Assembly: GCA_030746635.1 (NCBI GenBank)
Contig: JASLMH010000005.1
Span: forward strand, 1-56,276
Direction: 5' to 3'
Length of the DNA stretch: 56,276 nt
Source of the DNA: Alphaproteobacteria bacterium
Lineage (GTDB): Bacteria > Pseudomonadota > Alphaproteobacteria > GCA-2731375
Under the pieces are notes generated by a model. The model was given only the letters and a program-made list of their open reading frames with translations. It did not search any database and was not told where the DNA came from. The translations under genes and the position numbers were made by a program. This document shows, piece after piece, positions 49,529 through 56,276 of the stretch (its first letter is position 1; every line of letters begins with the position of its first letter).

Positions 49529-51460
49529 ATGTGTGGCGTGGCCGGTTTCCTGCAAGTCGATCCGGCAACCCCGGGATCGGAAATGTCGCGCCTGGTGCGG
49601 CGGATGGCCGATACCTTGCGCCACCGCGGCCCCGATTCCGATGGTGAATGGATCGACCCCGAGGCCGGCATCGCCCTGGGTCATCGCCGGTTGGCGATCA
49701 TCGACCTCTCCGCCGAGGGGGCACAGCCGATGGCGTCGGCCAATGGCCGCTACGTCATCGCCTACAACGGCGAAGTGTATAATTTTCCGGAGCTGCGGAG
49801 GGAACTGACCGAGCAGGGCGCCCACTTCCGCGGCCATTCCGACACCGAAGTGATGCTGGCGGCGATCGAGGCCTGGGGCCTGGAAGCCGCCATCGGGCGC
49901 TTTGTCGGGATGTTCGCCTTCGCCCTTTGGGATCGGCGGGAACGGCAATTGTCGCTGGCGCGCGACAGACTCGGCATCAAGCCGATGTACTACGCCCGGA
50001 TGGGCGGCCATCTGCTGTTCGCCTCGGAATTGCGGGCCTTGCGGATGCACCCGGCCTTTGCCGCCGAGATCGACCGCGACGCATTGGCGCTCTATCTCAG
50101 GCGCAATTGCCTGCCGACGCCGTATTCCATTTATCAAGGTGCCAGCAAACTGCCGCCGGCGACCATTCTGCAGTTCCCGTCAGATGGTACCGACCGGCCC
50201 CGCAGCACTGCCTATTGGTCACTTCAGCAGGTCGCCGAACAGGGCACCGCGCAACCCTTCGACGGCGACGAGAACGAAGCGGTCGAACAACTGGAAGAGC
50301 TGTTGGGCGAGGCCGTGGGCAGCCGCATGGTGGCCGACGTGCCCTTGGGCGTCTTCCTCTCCGGCGGCGTCGATTCATCCACCGTGGCGGCGTTGATGCA
50401 GGCGCGCTCAGCCCAGCCGATCAAGACCTTCTCGATCGGTTTGGAAGACGCCGCCTATGACGAGGCGATCGATGCCAAAGCGGTGGCGGCCCATCTGGGC
50501 ACGCGGCACGACGAACTCTACCTCAGCGATGACGACGCCTTGGCGGTGGTTCCGCAGTTGGCGGAGATGTATGACGAGCCGTTTTCGGATTCATCGCAGA
50601 TCCCTACCCACTTGGTTTCGAAAATGGCGCGCCGGAAGGTGACGGTGGTGCTGTCGGGAGACGGCGGTGACGAGGTGTTCGCCGGCTACAACCGCCATCT
50701 TTGGGTGGAACGAATTATCAAGGCGACGGCCTGGCTGCCGGGGCCCTTGAAATCATTGGCGGCAGATCTGTTGACGGCCTTGCCGCCGCATCGCTGGGAC
50801 CTGCTTGCCGGGTTGCTGCGACAGCGGAATCCCGGCGACAAGCTGCACAAGCTGGCCCGCGTGCTTCACAGCCGCGATGCAGTCGAGATGTATGACGGCT
50901 TGACGAGCAACTGGCTGAACGCCGATGCCGTCGTTCTGCGGGAGAGCCAGGCCAACGGGGGCCATCACAAAGCGCCGACCCTGGCGAACCTACCGGATTT
51001 CACACGGCAGATGATGTATCTGGATGCCATGGGGTATCTGCCGGACGACATCCTGACCAAAGTCGATCGCGCCAGCATGGCGGTCAGCCTGGAGGCGCGG
51101 GTGCCGTTGCTGGATCATCGGGTCGTCGCCTTTGCCTGGCGGCTGCCGTTGGAAATGAAGCTGGCGCGGGGGCAGTCGAAGCGGCTGCTGCGCCAAGTGC
51201 TGTACCGGCACGTGCCCAGGAGATTGATCGAGCGGCCGAAGATGGGATTCTCGGTGCCGATCCATACCTGGTTACGCGGCCCGTTGCGGGGCTGGGCGGA
51301 GGAATTGCTGTCCGAGGGACGCCTACGCCGGGATGGTTTTTTCGATCCGGATCCGGTGCGCCGGGTTTGGGCCGAGCATCTTTCCGGCCGGCGAAACCTG
51401 CAACATCAGCTTTGGGATGTTTTGATGTTCCAGGCCTGGCTTGATACCCAGAGAGGATGA
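49529..51460 (+). CDS. asnB: Asparagine synthetase-type glutamine amidotransferase
   Basis: The 643-residue protein has the AsnB layout: Cys2 at the N-terminus for the glutaminase (MCGVAGF), RHRGPDS at about 31-37, YNGEVYN at about 79-85, then the synthetase domain with the PP-loop SGGVDSS at 278-284 and a GDGGDE motif. True AsnB makes asparagine. In glycan loci such proteins often amidate uronic or other sugar acids, as WbpS/WbmI-type enzymes do. Its place among glycan genes favours the latter, but that is inference. Confidence 0.88.
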   Translation: MCGVAGFLQVDPATPGSEMSRLVRRMADTLRHRGPDSDGEWIDPEAGIALGHRRLAIIDLSAEGAQPMASANGRYVIAYNGEVYNFPELRRELTEQGAHFRGHSDTEVMLAAIEAWGLEAAIGRFVGMFAFALWDRRERQLSLARDRLGIKPMYYARMGGHLLFASELRALRMHPAFAAEIDRDALALYLRRNCLPTPYSIYQGASKLPPATILQFPSDGTDRPRSTAYWSLQQVAEQGTAQPFDGDENEAVEQLEELLGEAVGSRMVADVPLGVFLSGGVDSSTVAALMQARSAQPIKTFSIGLEDAAYDEAIDAKAVAAHLGTRHDELYLSDDDALAVVPQLAEMYDEPFSDSSQIPTHLVSKMARRKVTVVLSGDGGDEVFAGYNRHLWVERIIKATAWLPGPLKSLAADLLTALPPHRWDLLAGLLRQRNPGDKLHKLARVLHSRDAVEMYDGLTSNWLNADAVVLRESQANGGHHKAPTLANLPDFTRQMMYLDAMGYLPDDILTKVDRASMAVSLEARVPLLDHRVVAFAWRLPLEMKLARGQSKRLLRQVLYRHVPRRLIERPKMGFSVPIHTWLRGPLRGWAEELLSEGRLRRDGFFDPDPVRRVWAEHLSGRRNLQHQLWDVLMFQAWLDTQRG

Positions 51461-52305
51461 GCGGCCACGACGATATCGGCCGTCGCCTGTGTTCAGCCAG
51501 CGACCCGGCGACGTTCCTTGCCTTGTGGTTCGAAGACAACTTGCTGCCGGCGGTGGAGCAGGGCACCTTCGAGGCGTTCTATCGGTCGTTTCGAAAGAGC
51601 TTCCCGCCGCGCATCCGACGCTACTATTCCGGGCAACTGACCGAGGTGACGGTCATGGTTCGGGGTCAGCCCGGCGCGCTGGTGCTGGAGGTCGGCTGTG
51701 GCTGCGGTAGCGAGAGCCTTTGGCTGGCCCTGCAGGGCGCGCGGGTTTACGGCATCGACGTCCGCGCCGATCGCGTCGCCGTGGCTGAGAGCCGGGCCGA
51801 GGTGCTTTCCGGATTCGCCGGCCGACCGCTTCCGGTGCAATTCGCGTCGGCGAATTTCCTCGATCTGCCGGCCGAGCCCAGCTACGACATCATCTGGATG
51901 GAGCAGACGTTTCACCATCTGGAACCACGGCGGCGGGTGGTCGAACATCTGGCCAGGTTGGTGCGGCCCGGCGGCCATTTGGTGGTGTCAGAGGCGAATG
52001 GCTGGAACCCCCTATTGCAGTTGCAGCTTCTGTTGCGACGTGGCGTGCGTACGGTGGTGACCTTCACAGGGGAAGACGGGCGCGAACATGTCTACGGCAA
52101 CGAACGGGTGCTGTCCGCGCTGGCGCTTTCGGAGTTGCTCGGTCGGGTCGGATTCCGGCGCCAGCGGATACGGCACTTCCGCAGCTTTCCCAATCACCCC
52201 CTGTTCTCGCCGCTGGGCCGGGCGGAAGCCTTGCTGGAACATAATTTCCTGGCGCCGCTGTTGACCCACTACAACTATGTCGGCCGACGGGTGGAGCACG
52301 ATTGA
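51457..52305 (+). CDS. Class I SAM methyltransferase
   Basis: The 282-residue protein has a clear methyltransferase core: LVLEVGCGCGSESLWLAL at about 75-92, VYGIDVRADRVA, FLDLPAEPSYDIIWMEQTFHHLEP and RLVRPGGHLVVSEAN near 165. It overlaps asnB and the GT4 gene by a few bases each, so it belongs to the operon. A glycan O-methylation role is the simplest guess. Confidence 0.85.
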   Translation: MSGHDDIGRRLCSASDPATFLALWFEDNLLPAVEQGTFEAFYRSFRKSFPPRIRRYYSGQLTEVTVMVRGQPGALVLEVGCGCGSESLWLALQGARVYGIDVRADRVAVAESRAEVLSGFAGRPLPVQFASANFLDLPAEPSYDIIWMEQTFHHLEPRRRVVEHLARLVRPGGHLVVSEANGWNPLLQLQLLLRRGVRTVVTFTGEDGREHVYGNERVLSALALSELLGRVGFRRQRIRHFRSFPNHPLFSPLGRAEALLEHNFLAPLLTHYNYVGRRVEHD

Positions 52306-53450
52306 TGGCGGCGCCGAAGCTCCTGTACCTGATGAACGAGGCGCTGTTCTTCACCACCCACCGTCTGCCGGTGGCGTTGGCGGCGCAGCAGGCCGGATAC
52401 CTGGTCCACGTGGCGGCACCGTACGAGGAGGGACCGGTCGAGATCATTCGCCGGCACGGCTTTGCGTATCATGATCTACCGCTGAAACGGGGCGGCCGGA
52501 GCATCCTTGGCGAGTTGGGCCTGATTGCCAGCTGTCTTTGGCTGATCGCCAGTATTCGCCCGCAGCTCGTGCATCATGTGGCGATGAAGCCGGTGATCTG
52601 GGGTGGTCTGGCCTCCCGCCTGCTGCGGGTGCCGGCGGTGGTGCACGCCGTGACCGGCCTGGGTTTTCTGTTTATCCGCGAGGATCGTGCGGCCAAGCTC
52701 ATCCGCCGCCTGATCATGCCGCTGTATCGTTACGCCCTGGGGCACGGCAATGGGCGGGTGATCTTTCAGAACCCGGATGACCTGGCGTTGTTCACGCGGC
52801 GGAACCTGGTGCGGTCGGATACCACGGTGATGATCAAGGGTTGCGGCGTCGACATGGAGCAGTTCCGCCCGCGCGATCACGCCGCCGACCCGCCCATCGT
52901 CATGTTCCCGGCCCGCATTCTGGGCGACAAGGGCGTTCATGAATTCGTCGAGGCGGCGCGGATCGTCAAGGCGGAAGGGATCCCGGCGCGGTTCGTGCTG
53001 GTTGGACGGCGCGATCCCGCCAACCCGACCGATGTCGGCGAGGCGGCGATCCGGCAATGGGAGGGTGATGGCCTGTTGGAGTGGTGGGGGTTCCGGACCG
53101 ACATGCCGGAAGTTCTGCCGCAGGCGTCGGTGATCTGCATGCCAAGCTACCGCGAGGGCCTGCCGCGTGGCCTGATCGAGGCGGCGGCCTGTGGCTTGCC
53201 CATCGTCACGGCGGATGTGCCGGGCTGCCGAGAGGTGGTGCGCCGGGGCGAGAGCGGGTTTCTGGTGCCGGTGCGTGACGGCCGGGCAACCGCCGAGGCG
53301 ATCAAGGAACTGCTGCTCGATCCCGAATTGCGCCGGCGCATGGGCGCCGCCGCCCGCGCCCTGGCCAAGGCCGAATTCGCCGTCGAGGCCTTCGTCGCCG
53401 ACACCATGGCAACCTATCGGGCGGTGTCGCCTTGGCCGTCGCGATCGTGA
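52305..53450 (+). CDS. Glycosyltransferase family 4
   Basis: The 381-residue GT-B enzyme matches the GT4-type group of undecaprenyl or sugar transferases. The N-domain begins LLYLMNEALFFTTHRLPVALAAQQAGYLVHVAAP, and the C-domain has FPARILGDKGVHEFVEAARIV, FVLVGRRD and YREGLPRGLIEAAACGLPIVTADVPG, the EX7E region near residue 285. I chose the ATG at 52305, overlapping the upstream TGA as TGATG. It probably adds a hexose or amino sugar to a lipid-linked acceptor at the cytoplasmic face. Confidence 0.92.
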   Translation: MAAPKLLYLMNEALFFTTHRLPVALAAQQAGYLVHVAAPYEEGPVEIIRRHGFAYHDLPLKRGGRSILGELGLIASCLWLIASIRPQLVHHVAMKPVIWGGLASRLLRVPAVVHAVTGLGFLFIREDRAAKLIRRLIMPLYRYALGHGNGRVIFQNPDDLALFTRRNLVRSDTTVMIKGCGVDMEQFRPRDHAADPPIVMFPARILGDKGVHEFVEAARIVKAEGIPARFVLVGRRDPANPTDVGEAAIRQWEGDGLLEWWGFRTDMPEVLPQASVICMPSYREGLPRGLIEAAACGLPIVTADVPGCREVVRRGESGFLVPVRDGRATAEAIKELLLDPELRRRMGAAARALAKAEFAVEAFVADTMATYRAVSPWPSRS

Positions 53451-54631
53451 TGCCGACGGCGGGCGCCCGCGCGATCGCGTTGACGGCGCTGCTTTTCGCG
53501 CCGATCGGCGTGGTGGCGCCGAAAGGGCTGGTACTGCTGCTATTCGCCGTCGGCTTGTGGTTGCTGTTCAGGGCTCTCGGCCAAGGTCGATTGGTGCCCG
53601 TCTTCACCGGCGCCACGGCGATGTTGTTCGGCCTGTTCACCACCTGGGCCCTGGTGTCGGCGGCATGGTCGCTTGATGCCGGCGCGTCGGTCATCACCAC
53701 CGCCAAGCTGGCGGCGGTGTTGCTGGCGGCGTTGCTCGTGCTGGACGCCGTGCGTCAACTACCGGACCGGGACGCCGCCGCCGTCGGCGGTGCCCTGGTT
53801 ATCGGCTACGCCGTGGCGGCGCTGCTGCTGGCGGCCGAAAGCCTGTCGGGCGGCCTGGCGCACCAGGCGTTGTACCGCCTACAGGAGCGCTCCCATGAGT
53901 TCGATATGTCGATCTTGAACCGGGCCGGCGCCATGTTGCTGCTGGCAGCCTGGCCGGTGGCCCTGGAATTGCGTCGGCGGGCCGGCCCCGGGTTGGCCAT
54001 CCTGGCGATCGTCGTCGCCATGGCCATCGCCCTCGGCGGCGTCGGCAACAGCAATCAGGTGGCGGTGCTGGCAGCCGCCAGCGCGGCCATTGCCGCCTGG
54101 TGGCTGGGTCGGCGCCTGTGTACGAGTTTGGCGGTTTTGTTGGTCATTCTGATCGTCGCCGCGCCGCTGTTGCCGCGGACGCTGCTGGCCCCGGAACGGT
54201 TTCAGTCGATGCTGGACGATCGCTACTATTCGGCGCTGCATCGCCTGGAGATCTGGCGGTTCAGCGCCCTGAAGATCGCCGAAAAACCAATGCTTGGCTG
54301 GGGCATGGACGCGGCGCGGCGGATGCCGGATGGCGACACCAAACTGCGTCACGGCGGGCATTTGATGAACGTCCATCCACACAATGCGACGTTGCAGGTC
54401 TGGCTTGAACTGGGTGGTGTCGGAGCTGGCCTGCTGGCGCTGCTGGTCGCCGGCCTCTGGCTTCGGGCCGGGCGTTTGGGGGATGTCTGGCGGAGTGCCG
54501 CCGCGGCCGGATGTCTGGCGGCCGGCCTGGCCGTCGCCAACCTGAGTTTTGGCGTCTGGCAGACCTGGTGGATGGCCGCCCTTGCCCTGGCGGGAGGCCT
54601 GTTCGCCGCCGTCGTCCGGCCCCGCGGTTAA
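53450..54631 (+). CDS. O-antigen ligase/polymerase family membrane protein
   Basis: The 393-residue integral membrane protein has about a dozen hydrophobic segments and the conserved periplasmic motif NVHPHNATLQVWLELGGVG near residue 305, as in WaaL/Wzy-C family proteins (which ligate or polymerise lipid-linked polysaccharide). The ATG at 53450 overlaps the GT4 stop as TGATG; a TTG at 53432 in frame is less likely. It ends the surface locus. Whether it is a ligase or a polymerase cannot be decided from the sequence. Confidence 0.88.
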   Translation: MPTAGARAIALTALLFAPIGVVAPKGLVLLLFAVGLWLLFRALGQGRLVPVFTGATAMLFGLFTTWALVSAAWSLDAGASVITTAKLAAVLLAALLVLDAVRQLPDRDAAAVGGALVIGYAVAALLLAAESLSGGLAHQALYRLQERSHEFDMSILNRAGAMLLLAAWPVALELRRRAGPGLAILAIVVAMAIALGGVGNSNQVAVLAAASAAIAAWWLGRRLCTSLAVLLVILIVAAPLLPRTLLAPERFQSMLDDRYYSALHRLEIWRFSALKIAEKPMLGWGMDAARRMPDGDTKLRHGGHLMNVHPHNATLQVWLELGGVGAGLLALLVAGLWLRAGRLGDVWRSAAAAGCLAAGLAVANLSFGVWQTWWMAALALAGGLFAAVVRPRG

Positions 54632-54715
54632 CAGAATTGTAAGCCCTGCCCAAGTAAGTATGGATGGGTCTTAGCGGCACCCGGGGATGGTTTCGGGTGG
54701 TGACCGCGTGAGCGG

Positions 54716-55963
54716 GTGAATGCGAACATGCTGGCCAGGAAGCAAAAGAAGCAGGAAGCGCTACCGCGCCACGAAGAACTGCTGCTCGACTATGCCGAAC
54801 GCCTGCGCCGCCACATTGCCGGTCGGCGCGCCATCCATCTGCACCTGTCCGCGCTGAGGCCGCAAAACCGACGGCCGCATCACACCCGCATCGCCGCCAG
54901 CAGTTTCGATAGTCTTGTGCAGCGGCACGAAGGGCAGTGCTTCCGGCTGCGCAACGACGATCTGGTGGTGGTGGTGCGCGACGCCTCGGTGGCGCAGATC
55001 GATGAAGTGGTGCTGAAACTGCGCTATCTGTTCAGCGAAGACCCATTGGCACTCGAGGACAACGATGCCTCGCAGCAGCCGTTTTGTACCTGGTACGACC
55101 TGGAGGAAGACTACGCCGAATTCCTGGCCACCGCATGCCGGGTCAATGAGCTGGCAAAGCAGGAGGAAGAGCGTCGCGCCGGTGCCGAGGGGACCGTGGG
55201 CGATGGAGAGGTCGCGTTGGCGGAGATGGAACCCCTCGATCCGGCACGCCTGGGCCGGTTGGAGGAAGCCATCACCACCGCGGATGTCAGTTCGTTGGTG
55301 CGCCGGCAGCCGGTCTGTGCGATCGCCGCCGGGCAGAAGCCGACACCGATTTTCGAAGAGGTTTTTGTCTCCATCGATGAATTGCGTCGCAAGGTGCTGC
55401 CGAACGTCAACATCGTTTCCAGCCGTTGGCTGTTTCAGCATCTGACGGAAGTGTTGGATCGCCGGTTGCTGCAATGCCTGCCGGAGATGGAGGCCGAAAC
55501 GCCGGCGAATACCAGCATCAACATCAACGTATCGACCATATTGAGCGAGCAGTTCCTGACTTTCGATCGGCGCCTGCGCCATTACACCAAGAAGACCGTG
55601 TTCCTGGAATTGCAGAGCGTCGACGTTTTCGCAGATATGGGCGCCTACTTCTTCGCCCGTGATTTCGCCCGCGAACGCGGTTACATGATCTGCCTCGACG
55701 GCCTTGGATACCTGACCTTTCCCATGGCGCCTCGCGACGAATTGGGCACCGACATGCAAAAGCTGATCTGGGACGCCGATGTTCTGGATCAAGGCAGCAC
55801 CACTCGCGCTGATCGTCTGCGCGAGGCAGTGAAAAAGGCCGGTCCGACCCGCGTCATCCTATGCCGTTGCGACGACCATCGGGCGTTGGAATTCGGTCAG
55901 CAGATCGGCATCAGCCTGTTTCAGGGCCGATACATCGATCGGATCGCCCAATTCATCCGGTGA
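54716..55963 (+). CDS. Protein with degenerate GGDEF-like and EAL-like domains
   Basis: The 415-residue protein begins with GTG (an ATG at 54728 is possible). It has a GGDEF-like half (about 35-115) in which the signature position reads FRLRNDDLVVVV, and an EAL-like half (about 240-410) without the EAL or DDFGTG motifs needed for hydrolysis. It probably does not make or degrade c-di-GMP, but may bind it or a partner. Upstream are 84 bases with an imperfect GCGG...CCGC hairpin (54674-54707). It is next to a large polysaccharide locus, so a role in controlling surface glycans is a reasonable guess. Confidence 0.6.
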   Translation: MNANMLARKQKKQEALPRHEELLLDYAERLRRHIAGRRAIHLHLSALRPQNRRPHHTRIAASSFDSLVQRHEGQCFRLRNDDLVVVVRDASVAQIDEVVLKLRYLFSEDPLALEDNDASQQPFCTWYDLEEDYAEFLATACRVNELAKQEEERRAGAEGTVGDGEVALAEMEPLDPARLGRLEEAITTADVSSLVRRQPVCAIAAGQKPTPIFEEVFVSIDELRRKVLPNVNIVSSRWLFQHLTEVLDRRLLQCLPEMEAETPANTSININVSTILSEQFLTFDRRLRHYTKKTVFLELQSVDVFADMGAYFFARDFARERGYMICLDGLGYLTFPMAPRDELGTDMQKLIWDADVLDQGSTTRADRLREAVKKAGPTRVILCRCDDHRALEFGQQIGISLFQGRYIDRIAQFIR

Positions 55964-56009
55964 CTTCAACGCCCGCCGGCCTGTCCGGCGCGATTCGCAA
56001 GCCGGCCCG

Positions 56010-56276
56010 CTATTCCTTTGGCGAACGCTTGGCCAGGATGCGCTGCAAGGTGCGCCGGTGCATGTTCAATCGGCGGGCGGTCTCGGAAACGTTGCGATCG
56101 CACAACTCGTAGACCCGCTGAATATGTTCCCAGCGCACCCGGTCAGCCGACATCGGCCGGTCGGGTGGTGGCGGAGCCTCGCCATCCGGCGCCCGCAGGG
56201 CAGCCTCGATATCGTCGGCGTCGGCGGGCTTGGATAGGTAGTCGACGGCGCCCAACTTCACGGCCGCGACGGCGGT
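56010..56276 (-). CDS. RegA/ActR/PrrA-type response regulator, C-terminal part
   Basis: The reading frame runs off the right edge. The visible 88 residues include the end of a receiver domain (VKLGAVDYLSKPADADDIEAAL, with the Lys of the KPADADD motif typical of this group), a Pro-rich linker, and a Fis-type helix-turn-helix (NVSETARRLNMHRRTLQRIL). RegA/ActR/PrrA regulators control photosynthesis, respiration, carbon or nitrogen fixation in response to redox state through a membrane sensor kinase. The receiver phosphorylation site lies outside the window. It ends 46 bases after the upstream convergent gene. Confidence 0.88.
   Translation of the reverse strand, partial: TAVAAVKLGAVDYLSKPADADDIEAALRAPDGEAPPPPDRPMSADRVRWEHIQRVYELCDRNVSETARRLNMHRRTLQRILAKRSPKE

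Noticed and set aside
1-56276. CRISPR arrays, insertion sequences, tRNA or rRNA genes
   Set aside because: I saw no regularly spaced repeats, no transposase signatures and no tRNA-like conserved loops. A systematic search with dedicated tools could still reveal a small RNA gene.

Overview
The window is high-GC DNA, densely coded on both strands, and looks like an alphaproteobacterium of the Rhodospirillales type. The evidence is the conserved order ruvA-ruvB-ybgC-tolQRAB-pal-cpoB-tilS-ftsH-folP-glmM-thiD, the alphaproteobacterial style of FtsH, and a RegA/ActR-type response regulator at the right edge. I saw no tRNA, rRNA, CRISPR array, insertion sequence or phage gene.

Region 1 (1-13668) is a housekeeping block on the + strand. 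It holds Holliday-junction resolution (ruvA end, ruvB), the complete Tol-Pal envelope system (ybgC, tolQ, tolR, tolA, tolB, pal, cpoB), tRNA-Ile lysidine synthase (tilS), the FtsH protease, dihydropteroate synthase (folP), phosphoglucosamine mutase (glmM) and HMP kinase (thiD).

Region 2 (13687-27279) is mixed metabolic and accessory. It holds a hotdog thioesterase, a Bcr/CflA-type MFS pump, a zinc-ribbon methyltransferase, a creatinase-like M24 protein, a lipoprotein, a VOC/extradiol-type protein, a GlcG/HbpS-like protein, a Nudix hydrolase, RidA, an SMP-30-like lactonase, a dienelactone hydrolase, a two-domain dCTP deaminase, an enolase-superfamily protein, a broken YciI remnant, an aquaporin-like channel and an MscS channel. 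Several of these suggest catabolism of organic acids or aromatic compounds, but no complete pathway can be read.

Region 3 (27280-54631) is a large surface-polysaccharide locus. It opens with a MarR-type EPS regulator, whose upstream region holds a promoter and two 15-bp palindromes, and an RfaH/NusG-like antiterminator followed by a strong hairpin. An ABC exporter and a tightly packed operon follow. That operon combines a NeuB-like synthase, a NeuC-like epimerase and a CMP-sugar cytidylyltransferase with an M20 hydrolase, a 2-hydroxyacid dehydrogenase, a TPP-dependent enzyme and a Gfo/Idh/MocA oxidoreductase. This looks like a CMP-activated nonulosonate or related acidic sugar made by an unusual route. 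The rest of the locus supplies two sulfotransferases, a polysaccharide-deacetylase-like protein, six methyltransferase-like proteins, three GT-B-like surface-carbohydrate proteins, an AsnB-type amidotransferase, a GT4 glycosyltransferase and an O-antigen ligase/polymerase. Several genes are paralogous pairs, which suggests the locus grew by duplication.

Region 4 (54632-56276) holds a protein with degenerate GGDEF-like and EAL-like halves, and on the - strand the C-terminal end of a RegA/ActR/PrrA response regulator that runs off the window.
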